From Dehalogenimonas sp. W (GTDB taxonomy: Bacteria > Chloroflexota > Dehalococcoidia > Dehalococcoidales > Dehalococcoidaceae), in contig NZ_CP146612.1 of assembly GCF_037094495.1 (NCBI RefSeq), positions 1,612,001 to 1,676,000 on the forward strand: a stretch of 64,000 bases of DNA, in the 5' to 3' direction. Of this stretch, positions 55,933-64,000 are shown in pieces. Positions within the stretch are counted from its first letter, which is position 1, and each line of letters begins with the position of its first letter. The notes under the pieces were generated by a model. The model was not told where the DNA came from and did no database searches. It saw only the letters and a program-made list of their open reading frames with translations. The position numbers and the translations under genes are program-made.

Positions 55933-57699
55933 TTGACTGACCTTGACCCGTTAAAATTCAAAGACTGGCAAATAGCCGAACAGGCCGAAAGGTCTATGAA
56001 GCGCATTGACCGGTTGGCTGACGACTGGGGCGTTCTACGGGATGAACTGTTGCCATACGGTCATTACCTGGGCAAGGTTGATTATGCGGCCGTTGACGAC
56101 CGCCTGGCGGACCAGACAAACGGCAAGTATATTGACGTCACTGCTATAACGCCGACCCCGCTGGGCGAAGGCAAGAGCACCACCACCATGGGATTGGTGC
56201 AGGGCCTGGCCAAACGCCGTAAAAACGTATCCGGCGCCATTCGCCAACCATCCGGCGGACCGACGTTCAACATTAAGGGGAGCGCCGCCGGCGGCGGGCG
56301 CTCACAGTGCATTCCACTGACCCCTTTTTCGCTGGGCCTTACTGGTGATATAGATGCCGTCACTAACGCCCATAATCTTGCCATGGTGGCTCTCACAGCC
56401 CGTCTGCAGCACGAGGCTAATAATTCAAATGAATTTCTGGCTAAACGGGGCGTGCAACGCCTGAATATTGACCCGCACAACGTCCAGATGCGCTGGGCAA
56501 TGGATTTTTGTGCTCAGTCACTGAGGGATATCGTTATCGGCCTGGGCGGCAAGAGCGACGGCTTGATGATGAGCAGTGGTTTTGCCATTACCGTCAGTTC
56601 AGAGATAATGGCCATACTGTCTATATTCACCAGTTTGAGCGACCTCCGGGAACGCATGGGCCGCATCGTGGTTGCTTATAACCGTCAGGGTAATCCGGTT
56701 ACCACCAAAGACCTTGAAGTGGACGGCGCTATGACCGCCTGGCTGGTAAGAGCCACTAATCCCAATCTGCTGCAGACCATTGAAGGGCAGCCGGTGCTGG
56801 TACACGCCGGCCCGTTTGCCAATATCGCCGTCGGTCAATCTTCCATTGTGGCGGACCGCCTCGGTTTGAAGCTCTCAGATTATCACGTCACCGAGAGCGG
56901 TTTCGGCGCTGATATCGGCTTTGAAAAGTTCTGGAACATCAAATGCCGGATTAGCCGATTGAAGCCAGATTGCGCAGTAATCGTGGCAACGGTACGCGCG
57001 CTTAAAATGCACGGCGGCGGGCCCAAGGTGACGCCGGGGAAATCGCTTGATTCAGTTTATACCGAATCGAATCCGGAACTGGTTGAGCGAGGCCTGGTAA
57101 ACCTGCTGGCTCATATAGCCACCGTCAAAAAAGCCGGAATCAATCCGGTGGTATGCATCAACCATTTTCATACCGATTCTGCCGAAGAAATCAACCTGAT
57201 CAGACGTGCCGCAGAAAGCGCCGGGGCGCGGGCCGCCGTATCACGTCACTGGCTGTCTGGCGGTGATGGTGCGCTGGAATTAGCCGATGCGGTCGTCAGT
57301 GCCTGCGAAGAAACCAATAAATTTGAACTTCTTTACGAAACCAATCTGCCGCTGAAAGCCAGGATTGAGAAAATTGCCAGGGATGTCTACGGTGCCGAAG
57401 GGGTGAGCTATACTCCTGACGCGTTGGCTAAAGCCAACGCTATTGAAGCTGACGCGACTAAACATGATTTTGCGACCTGTATGGTTAAGACCCACCTGTC
57501 ATTGTCGCATGATCCGGCATTGAAAGGCCGACCGGACGGCTGGACGTTACCCATCAGGGATATCCTGGTCTACAACGGCGCCGGATTTATTGTACCGGTA
57601 GCCGGCGATATCAAGCTGATGCCCGGAACTTCGTCAGACCCGGCTTTCCGCCGCATTGACGTTGATGTGGACACCGGAAAAGTTACCGGCCTGTTTTGA
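55933..57699 (+). CDS. fhs: Formate-tetrahydrofolate ligase
   Basis: Makes 10-formyl-THF from formate, ATP and THF, the entry of the Wood-Ljungdahl methyl branch. The 588 residues are slightly longer than usual. They include the P-loop [42 protein letters not shown] and PGTSSDPAF near the end. The start is TTG at 55933 with AGGGG 7 nt upstream. It heads a set of six genes (fhs, activator, cooC, folD, acsD, acsB) transcribed together. Confidence 0.96.
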   Translation: MTDLDPLKFKDWQIAEQAERSMKRIDRLADDWGVLRDELLPYGHYLGKVDYAAVDDRLADQTNGKYIDVTAITPTPLGEGKSTTTMGLVQGLAKRRKNVSGAIRQPSGGPTFNIKGSAAGGGRSQCIPLTPFSLGLTGDIDAVTNAHNLAMVALTARLQHEANNSNEFLAKRGVQRLNIDPHNVQMRWAMDFCAQSLRDIVIGLGGKSDGLMMSSGFAITVSSEIMAILSIFTSLSDLRERMGRIVVAYNRQGNPVTTKDLEVDGAMTAWLVRATNPNLLQTIEGQPVLVHAGPFANIAVGQSSIVADRLGLKLSDYHVTESGFGADIGFEKFWNIKCRISRLKPDCAVIVATVRALKMHGGGPKVTPGKSLDSVYTESNPELVERGLVNLLAHIATVKKAGINPVVCINHFHTDSAEEINLIRRAAESAGARAAVSRHWLSGGDGALELADAVVSACEETNKFELLYETNLPLKARIEKIARDVYGAEGVSYTPDALAKANAIEADATKHDFATCMVKTHLSLSHDPALKGRPDGWTLPIRDILVYNGAGFIVPVAGDIKLMPGTSSDPAFRRIDVDVDTGKVTGLF

Positions 57700-57718
57700 C
57701 CCCTTTTGAAAACGATTA

Positions 57719-59641
57719 ATGATGACCGATAAATACCGAATTCTGTTGGAGCCCGATAGTCTCAGACTGACGGCCGAGCACGGCGCCAATCTATTAGACG
57801 TTATCCGGCACGCCGGAGTCGGCATTGCCGCTGCCTGCGGCGGTGACGGAGTGTGCGGCACCTGCAAGGTTATCATAGAACAGGGTTGCACCGGAGATAC
57901 CCGGTATCTGAATCTCAGCCAGGAAGAGATTGAGAACGGGGTAAGGCTGGCCTGCCGTTATGAGGTGGAGAGCGATTTGACGGTCAGAATTCCGTTGCAA
58001 TCCCGCGCTCCAGCCAGCGACGGCCATTTGAGATCACTCTCAACCAGCGAGGAGATAATGGCCGCCGAAAACTGGCGGTTTGCTCCGCCGGTTTTCAAGA
58101 TATTCCTCAAACTCACTCCGCCCGCGCTTGATGATAATATCAGCGATTTATCCCGACTGGAAAATGCATTGTTGAGCCAGGGCATAGTGGATTTTCGGAT
58201 CGGTCTTGCCATTGTTAAACAGTTACCGGCAGTCTTGCGCGAAGGAGACTGGGCACTGACGCTGACGTTATCAAAGGAGTCAGGCGGTCTCAGAGTGACC
58301 GATATTCAACCCGGAGACACCAGGGTATCGCTTTACGGCCTGGCTTTTGATATCGGGACGACGGGAGTCAGAGGTGAACTGCTGGATCTGATTGAAGGCC
58401 GGGTGCTGGCTCAGGGCGTGGAGTATAACGGTCAGGCGGTTTACGGTAGTGACGTTATCAGCCGCATCGCTTATGCCGCCAAGACCGGCGGTTTACCGGC
58501 TCTGCAACAAGCGGTGCTTAACACTCTGAACAATATCATCCGACAATTGACTGAGCATGGCGGTGTCCCATGCCGTGACATCAGTCACGTCATGGTGGCG
58601 GCCAATACGACGATGGTGCAATTATTGCTGGGGATTGACCCTAAATATTTACGACTGGCGCCTTATGTGCCGGCAGTATCGGCCCCACCGACTATTTCGG
58701 CAGGCGAAATTGGTTTGGAAACCGGACCGGGGGTACCTGTAAATATCGTACCGGCTGTGTCCAGTTACGTTGGCGGCGATATTATTTCCGGACTGGTCGG
58801 GACCGGCATTTTCCAAAGGGGCGAAACGGTACTTTATATTGACATCGGCACAAATGGAGAAATCGTGGTGGGCAATGCCGACTGGATGGTCAGCGCCTCC
58901 TGTTCCGCCGGGCCGGCCTTTGAGGGGGGCGGTATCAAACACGGCATGTTAGCCACCAGCGGTGCCGTTGAAGGATTCAATATAGATAATGCGGTTGATG
59001 AACCGGTTATTAATACCATCGGTCAGGCCAGACCCCGTGGGATTTGCGGCGCCGGGCTTATCAGCACGGTGGCGGCCTTATTTAAGGCCGGGGTCATTGA
59101 CCCTAAAGGCAAGTTTCAGGCCGGAGTCACCGAACGGGTACGCATAGGAACCGACGGCAGCGAGTACGTTTTGGCTGCGGCAAACACGACCGAAACCGGA
59201 CAGGACATCGTGCTTACCGAAATTGATCTGGATAATCTTATTCGCGGCAAGGCGGCAATGTACGCCGGGTACCAGACTCTACTGTCCAGCGTCGGATTGT
59301 CATTCAACGAACTGGACAAGGTTGTCGTGGCCGGCACCTTCGGCAGTCATATTGACGTGGAATGTGCGATAGCTATCGGCCTGTTGCCGGATATTGATCG
59401 GGATAAATTTATATTTGCCGGCAACGGCTCGCTGCTGGGGGCCAGGCTCAGCAGTTATTCTACGGAATTGATTGAGGCCGGACGTATTACCGCCAAACTG
59501 GTAACCAACATTGAGTTATCTGACAGCGCGTCTTTCATGGATAATTATATGGCGGCGATGTTTTTGCCCCACACTGATATTTCCCTTTTTCCCACCGTCA
59601 TCAGCCAGCCCAACCATTTTGCCGGGGGCAGCGGCGGATGA
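57719..59641 (+). CDS. RACo-like reductive activator of corrinoid protein (2Fe-2S ASKHA ATPase)
   Basis: Reactivates the corrinoid iron-sulfur protein by ATP-dependent electron transfer to oxidised cobalamin. The 640 residues start with a plant-type 2Fe-2S ferredoxin domain (CGGDGVCGTC near residues 40-49, with the fourth Cys in LACRYE). A linker and a large DUF4445/ASKHA ATPase domain follow (FDIGTTGVRGELL, DIGTNGEIVVGN, VAGTFGSHIDVE). It lies between fhs and cooC, which supports RACo rather than a methyltransferase activator of another pathway. ATG at 57719 or 57722, with no strong ribosome site. Confidence 0.88.
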   Translation: MMTDKYRILLEPDSLRLTAEHGANLLDVIRHAGVGIAAACGGDGVCGTCKVIIEQGCTGDTRYLNLSQEEIENGVRLACRYEVESDLTVRIPLQSRAPASDGHLRSLSTSEEIMAAENWRFAPPVFKIFLKLTPPALDDNISDLSRLENALLSQGIVDFRIGLAIVKQLPAVLREGDWALTLTLSKESGGLRVTDIQPGDTRVSLYGLAFDIGTTGVRGELLDLIEGRVLAQGVEYNGQAVYGSDVISRIAYAAKTGGLPALQQAVLNTLNNIIRQLTEHGGVPCRDISHVMVAANTTMVQLLLGIDPKYLRLAPYVPAVSAPPTISAGEIGLETGPGVPVNIVPAVSSYVGGDIISGLVGTGIFQRGETVLYIDIGTNGEIVVGNADWMVSASCSAGPAFEGGGIKHGMLATSGAVEGFNIDNAVDEPVINTIGQARPRGICGAGLISTVAALFKAGVIDPKGKFQAGVTERVRIGTDGSEYVLAAANTTETGQDIVLTEIDLDNLIRGKAAMYAGYQTLLSSVGLSFNELDKVVVAGTFGSHIDVECAIAIGLLPDIDRDKFIFAGNGSLLGARLSSYSTELIEAGRITAKLVTNIELSDSASFMDNYMAAMFLPHTDISLFPTVISQPNHFAGGSGG

Positions 59642-60408
59642 CGGTATCCATCGCCATGGCCGGCAAGGGCGGCACCGGGAAAACGTCACTGGCCGGACTG
59701 ATTATCCGCTATCTGTTAAAACACAATCTGACACCGGTGCTGGCAGTGGATGCAGATCCGGCGGCTAATCTGGGTTTGGGAATCGGTCTTAATGCTGAAT
59801 TAACCGTCGGCTCAGTGCTGGCAGGTTTTAATGAAAATAAAATCTCTATTCCTTCAGGGGTAGTTAAGGAATCTTTTCTTAATATTAAGCTGAACGAAAC
59901 CATTGTGGAAAGCCGCGGCATTGATCTGATTACCATGGGCCGGGGTGAGGGAGCGGGATGCTACTGTTTTCCCAATAATGTGCTCAAGAACTTCATTGAT
60001 CAGTTGACGTCCAATTACCGCTACCTGTTGATGGACAATGAGGCCGGTTTGGAACACCTTTCCCGTGGCACCACAGGGCAGGTGGACCACCTGATTCTGG
60101 TATCCAACCATTCTATTAAAGGGATACGCACTTTAAACAGCATTTTAAATTTGGTGACTGAAATGGGACTGGACATCAAGCAGAAATGGGTGGTAATAAA
60201 TCAGGCTCCGGCAGTAATTGACCCGCTGGTCTACAGTGAACTTGACCGTTTGGGCATTACCGTTGATGCCGTAATACCCCAGGATTCCCAAATCATGGAA
60301 TACGATTGGCATCAAAAATCATTGCTGGACCTGCCGGACGAAGCGGCCGCCGCAGCGTCCATGAATGAGTTGATGGCTAAAATAATAACGCCGGATCAAG
60401 AGAGGTAA
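59638..60408 (+). CDS. cooC: CooC-family maturation ATPase
   Basis: A MinD/NifH-like ATPase of 256 residues that inserts nickel into CO dehydrogenase or acetyl-CoA synthase (CooC/AcsF). It has a deviant Walker A, AGKGGTGKTS, DADPAANLGLG, the cysteine motif CYC in GAGCYCFPNN, and LLMDNEAGLEH. ATG at 59638 overlaps the preceding gene by 4 bp (ATGA). In this setting the target is most likely AcsB, encoded downstream. Confidence 0.92.
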   Translation: MTVSIAMAGKGGTGKTSLAGLIIRYLLKHNLTPVLAVDADPAANLGLGIGLNAELTVGSVLAGFNENKISIPSGVVKESFLNIKLNETIVESRGIDLITMGRGEGAGCYCFPNNVLKNFIDQLTSNYRYLLMDNEAGLEHLSRGTTGQVDHLILVSNHSIKGIRTLNSILNLVTEMGLDIKQKWVVINQAPAVIDPLVYSELDRLGITVDAVIPQDSQIMEYDWHQKSLLDLPDEAAAAASMNELMAKIITPDQER

Positions 60409-60410
60409 TA

Positions 60411-61298
60411 ATGACGGCCAGAATAATCAGCGGTACCGAAACCGCCCGCCAGATACGAGAAGAACTGATTAAGGAAGTGGCGAACTTAAAAGCCAATCAT
60501 AACATTGTGCCTGGTCTGGCGACTGTTATTGTCGGAGATGACCCGGCCTCGCAGACTTATGTCGGCGCTAAGATCAAAGCCTGTCAGGCCCTGGGAATAT
60601 ATTCCGCCAATTATCCGCTGCCAGCCGGCACCTCAGAGGAAGAATTATTAAAACTTATCGCCGACCTGAATACCGACCCCGCAATCAACGGCATTCTGGT
60701 ACAGGTACCCCTGCCCGACCATATTGATGAAAACCGCATACTACTGGCGATCAGCCCCGATAAGGATGTGGACGGGTTTCATCCGGTCAGCGTGGGGAGG
60801 ATGGTAATCGGTCAACCGGGTTTTCTGCCTTGCACCCCTCATGGGATTCAGGAGCTGCTGATTCGCGGCGGCGTGGAAACCAGCGGCGCGGAGGTTGTTA
60901 TCGTCGGTCGCTCAAATATCGTCGGTAAACCTGTAGCCAATATTTTATTACAAAAGGCACCGGGCGCTAACGCCACTGTCACTGTTTGCCATAGCGCTAC
61001 GCGGGACATCGCGGCTCATACCCGCCGGGCAGACATTCTGATTGCGGCAATCGGCAAGCCCAAATTCATCACCGCCGACATGGTAAAACCCGGAGCTGCC
61101 GTCATTGACGTAGGTACCAATGAAATCGGACGGACGCCGGAAGGAAAGAGAATCTTGTCCGGTGACGTAGATTTTGATAATGTTAAGGAAGTAGCCGGCG
61201 TCATCACTCCGGTTCCCGGCGGCGTCGGTCCAATGACCATTGTCATGCTGATGGCTAATACGGTTCGAGCCGCCAAACTGGCACACGAATTGATATAA
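60411..61298 (+). CDS. folD: Methylene-THF dehydrogenase / methenyl-THF cyclohydrolase
   Basis: Bifunctional enzyme that links 10-formyl-THF to methylene-THF with NAD(P). The 295 residues contain the catalytic-Lys region YVGAKIKACQALGI, VQVPLPDH, DVDGFHPVSVGR, CTPHGIQELL, VVIVGRSNIVGKPVANILL and PVPGGVGPMT. AGAGG precedes the ATG at 60411, which starts 2 nt after cooC. It follows fhs in the carbon route. Confidence 0.97.
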   Translation: MTARIISGTETARQIREELIKEVANLKANHNIVPGLATVIVGDDPASQTYVGAKIKACQALGIYSANYPLPAGTSEEELLKLIADLNTDPAINGILVQVPLPDHIDENRILLAISPDKDVDGFHPVSVGRMVIGQPGFLPCTPHGIQELLIRGGVETSGAEVVIVGRSNIVGKPVANILLQKAPGANATVTVCHSATRDIAAHTRRADILIAAIGKPKFITADMVKPGAAVIDVGTNEIGRTPEGKRILSGDVDFDNVKEVAGVITPVPGGVGPMTIVMLMANTVRAAKLAHELI

Positions 61299-61351
61299 AA
61301 CCCGACGAGTCTTCGGCATCCTGCACCCGGCGACAATTACTGGAGGAAGAA

Positions 61352-62293
61352 ATGACCATTGAGATTCCTGAGATTAAATACAACGGAGCCATTCGCTCAA
61401 TTCAACTGGGCGATAATGACGCCGCCGTTACAATCGGAGGGGAAACCGGATATCCGTTTTATACCTTTGAAGGCCAAATGCCCAACATGCCTCAGATTGC
61501 CATGGAGGTCTATGACGAAGCACCGGTTGACTGGCCGGAGGCAGCTTTACATCCTTTCGCCGACGTATTGAATGACCCGGTGGCCTGGGCAAAAAAGTGC
61601 GTCTCGGAATACGGTGCGGAAATGATCTGCCTGCAGCTTCAAAGCACCGATCCCAATGGTTCCAACCGCAGTGCGGAAGAAACCGTTGAACTGGTAAAAA
61701 ATATCTGCCGGGAGATAGACGTCCCAATCATCATCTGGGGCACGGCAAATCTGGAGAAAGATACCGAGGTGTTGCGGGCGGTCGCTGAAAACATAACCGA
61801 CCGCCGCTTGGCGCTGGGCCCGGTTGAAGAAGGCAATTACAAGAAAATCGGGGCGACAGCGATGGCCTCCAATCATGTGGTTATTGCCTCCAGTCCGATT
61901 GATATTAACCTGGCCAAGCAGCTTAACATCCTGATGTCTAATCTGGGAGTTAAGGAAACTGATACGGTAATGGATCCGACGGTCAGTGCCATCGGCTACG
62001 GTATTGAATATGCCTATTCAGTCATGGAGCGTATCCGGATGGCGGCCTTAACCCAGCAAGACGAAAAACTGCAATTTCCGCTGATCTGCAACATCGCCCG
62101 GGAGACCTGGAAGGCCAGGGAATCCAAGGTAACCGAAGCTGAAGAGCCGGGGATGGGCGACGCCGCAAAAAGGGGTATCGCTCTGGAAGCCATGAGCGCT
62201 TCCTTGCTGTTAATGGCCGGCGCGGATGTACTTATAATGCGTCACCCTGAAGCCGTAGCGGCGGCCAGGGAATTAATCATTGACCTTGTCTAA
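61352..62293 (+). CDS. acsD: Corrinoid iron-sulfur protein small subunit (acetyl-CoA synthase delta)
   Basis: TIM-barrel subunit of the corrinoid/Fe-S protein that carries the methyl group from methyl-THF to acetyl-CoA synthase. About 313 residues. Family stretches are GGETGYPFYTFEG, EMICLQLQSTDPNG, GPVEEGNYKKIGATAMA and CNIARETWKARESKV. GGAGGAAG lies upstream of the ATG at 61352. The large subunit with its Fe-S cluster (acsC) is not in the window and may lie downstream of acsB. Confidence 0.94.
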   Translation: MTIEIPEIKYNGAIRSIQLGDNDAAVTIGGETGYPFYTFEGQMPNMPQIAMEVYDEAPVDWPEAALHPFADVLNDPVAWAKKCVSEYGAEMICLQLQSTDPNGSNRSAEETVELVKNICREIDVPIIIWGTANLEKDTEVLRAVAENITDRRLALGPVEEGNYKKIGATAMASNHVVIASSPIDINLAKQLNILMSNLGVKETDTVMDPTVSAIGYGIEYAYSVMERIRMAALTQQDEKLQFPLICNIARETWKARESKVTEAEEPGMGDAAKRGIALEAMSASLLLMAGADVLIMRHPEAVAAARELIIDLV

Positions 62294-62350
62294 GTGCATT
62301 CCTGTTGACCTCGTGTGGGAATCAGACGGTCTGAAAGCGAGTGAATTAAA

Positions 62351-64000
62351 ATGTCCAGAATAATTGCCGCCGGCGCCATCAGGGGCGCATACCGGTTTGT
62401 AGAAGAAGCCGAAACTGCCTGGCAACGGATCAACAGTAGTTGCAACGGTTCCGAGTTAATCGGCTTCCCTAACACCGCCTATTATTTGCCGGTAATCTAC
62501 GGTGTCATGGGACACAAAGTGGAACAACTGAATGATATGGTTGCGGTGCTGCAGCGCTGCCGTAAGCTTTTGCCGCCGCTTTTAGCTGATGACATGGAAC
62601 TAAACTCGTTGCAGCCGGTATTGGATGCCGGAATTGCCGCCCTTTTTGCTGCAGAGATTACTGAGGCTATTGACTATTATGAAAACCCCCAAAGCTACAC
62701 CGGAACCGAAACACCAGCGGGCGACAATTTATGGCTGGGCGCAGCAGATGACGTGATTCTCCGCAAACGCGGCGTGGAGTTTGTGGACGGCAGCGTTCCC
62801 GGGTTTGCCGCCATATTGGGGGCCGCACCGGATAAGGCTACAGCCACTGAAATTACTGCGGAACTGCAGCAGCGTAATCTCTATGTTTTCTTGAGTGCCG
62901 GCGATAAGAATCAGAATTTTGCACAGCAACTGGAGTCTACCGGGCACCAACTCGGTTGGCCGACCCGGCTGGTGCCTTTCGGACCAGGTGCCGCGGCAAC
63001 CGTATTTACCTTTGGTTTTGCGACCCGGGTGGCCTTGTCCTTCGGTAATGTAAAACCGGGAAACGCTAAGGACTTATTTGCTTACACTCAGGAGCGGGTG
63101 CCGGCTTTTGTGATGGCGCTTGGTGAAGTAACCGACAAATGGTATGCCCTGGCAGCCGGTGCCCTGAATTTCGGCTTCCCGGTTATCACCGACAGCAAAA
63201 TACCGGGACTATCGGCAGGCGATCCTCCGACTGAACTGGTGGTCAGCAATGTACCGCACGATAAAATCGTCAGCCGCTCGGTGGACGTTCGCGGTATTAA
63301 AACAGTGATTACCGACGTTCCGGTACCGGTGGCCTACGGTCCGGCCTTTGAAGGCGAAAGGGTCAGGGGTGAAAATATCTATTTAGAATGCGGCGGCGGT
63401 CGCACTGCTATGCTGGAATGGGTTACATCCCGACCCGGCGAGGATATCGTTGACGGTAAGGTATCGGTTATTGGCCCTGAAATAACTGATACGCCGCCGG
63501 GTAGCAAACTACCGCTGGGTATCGTTGTTGAGGTATCCGGACGACAGATGCAGGAAGATTATGAACCTATTCTGGAAAGACAAGTTCACCACCTTATTAA
63601 TTACGCCCAGGGCGTGATGCATATCGGGCAGCGAGATATGGCCTGGTTAAGGGTCAGCAAGGACGCCGTAGCCAAAGGTTTCCGGTTGGAACACATCGGT
63701 TTGCTGTTGCATGCGAAACTTCATCAAGATTTCGGCCGGATATTTGAGAAGCTTCAGGTTAAACTATTCACCTGGGAGACCGATGTAGCTGAATTATTAC
63801 ATCAGGCCAAGGCCGCTTATGCCGCGCGGGACGCCCGGATTGAAGGTATGACCGATGAAACCACCGATATCTTTTATTCTTGTCTTTTATGTCAATCATT
63901 TGCCCCATCCCACGTTTGCGTGATCAGCCCGGAACGAACGGGACTGTGCGGTTCCTATAACTGGATGGACTGCAAGGCATCATTTGAGATAAATCCCACC
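62351..64000 (+). CDS. acsB: Acetyl-CoA synthase subunit (CdhC/AcsB), 3' end outside window
   Basis: Assembles acetyl-CoA from methyl, CO and CoA at a Ni-Fe-S cluster. 550 residues are visible from the ATG at 62351. Matches to bacterial AcsB include NTAYYLPVIYG, AFVMALGE, GFPVITDSKIP, INYAQGVMHIGQR and WLRVSKDAVAKGF. The four cysteines C511, C514, C523 and C533 have the spacing of the A-cluster 4Fe-4S ligands of Moorella AcsB. The distal-nickel CGC motif lies beyond the edge. There is no strong ribosome site. The bacterial long form with an N-terminal domain is present, unlike the archaeal CdhC. Confidence 0.95.
   Translation, partial: MSRIIAAGAIRGAYRFVEEAETAWQRINSSCNGSELIGFPNTAYYLPVIYGVMGHKVEQLNDMVAVLQRCRKLLPPLLADDMELNSLQPVLDAGIAALFAAEITEAIDYYENPQSYTGTETPAGDNLWLGAADDVILRKRGVEFVDGSVPGFAAILGAAPDKATATEITAELQQRNLYVFLSAGDKNQNFAQQLESTGHQLGWPTRLVPFGPGAAATVFTFGFATRVALSFGNVKPGNAKDLFAYTQERVPAFVMALGEVTDKWYALAAGALNFGFPVITDSKIPGLSAGDPPTELVVSNVPHDKIVSRSVDVRGIKTVITDVPVPVAYGPAFEGERVRGENIYLECGGGRTAMLEWVTSRPGEDIVDGKVSVIGPEITDTPPGSKLPLGIVVEVSGRQMQEDYEPILERQVHHLINYAQGVMHIGQRDMAWLRVSKDAVAKGFRLEHIGLLLHAKLHQDFGRIFEKLQVKLFTWETDVAELLHQAKAAYAARDARIEGMTDETTDIFYSCLLCQSFAPSHVCVISPERTGLCGSYNWMDCKASFEINPT

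Overview
The window looks like chromosome from a member of the Dehalococcoidia (Chloroflexota), most likely close to Dehalogenimonas or Dehalococcoides. This is inferred from gene content. There is a Wood-Ljungdahl carbonyl-branch cluster running fhs, RACo-like activator, cooC, folD, acsD, acsB. There is also a two-gene SufC-SufB pair, a citramalate synthase route to isoleucine, and several enzymes of archaeal type. Base composition is moderately GC-rich by eye, except for one AT-rich stretch. No reductive dehalogenase, transposase, integrase, CRISPR array or rRNA is visible.

Layout. 1-3.8 kb: an aspS-tig-clpP operon on the minus strand. 4.3-9.1 kb: sufC-sufB, a small zinc-ribbon gene, then a YkgJ-like gene and a YgiQ-type radical SAM gene. 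9.1-12.2 kb: an AT-rich accessory stretch holding small zinc-ribbon proteins, including two tandem membrane paralogues, and ending beside tRNA-Lys(CTT). 12.3-15 kb: an archaeal-type thymidylate synthase with two unknown partner genes, and a SagB-like nitroreductase.

15-26.5 kb is one long minus-strand branched-chain amino acid operon: ilvD-ilvB-ilvN-ilvC-leuA-mgtC-leuC-leuD-leuB-cimA. It is followed by rpiB and a YrdC/Sua5 gene. 27.7-34.1 kb is a plus-strand purine block (guaA, an unknown gene, purD, purE, purB, purC). It faces a minus-strand histidine block (hisZ-hisG-hisD-hisC-hisB, 34.1-39.7 kb). 39.8-43.9 kb: ligA, pth and a DUF1015 gene. 43.9-45.6 kb: a TrpB2-type tryptophan synthase behind a T-box leader. 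45.7-49.4 kb: an acyl-CoA-synthetase-like protein, a small P-loop kinase and leucyl aminopeptidase.

49.5-51.6 kb carries molybdenum cofactor genes (moaA, moaC, MOSC) behind a Moco-type leader RNA. 51.6-54.5 kb: type II GAPDH, an archaeal-like winged-helix regulator and five tRNA genes (Lys, Phe, Leu, Gln, Asn). 54.5-55.9 kb: a degenerate PAP2-like membrane protein and a small cysteine-rich protein. 55.9 kb to the end is the one-carbon/acetyl-CoA synthase cluster, with acsB cut by the window edge.

Most of the window is ordinary biosynthetic housekeeping. The most unusual protein is HisG, which is two HisG-like halves in one chain, each having lost a different active-site motif. Other points worth attention are an adenylate-forming enzyme without its catalytic lysine, a purD with no conventional start codon, several genes whose -10 box lies 6-7 nt before the ATG (leaderless transcripts), and leader RNAs before ilvD, trpB and moaA.
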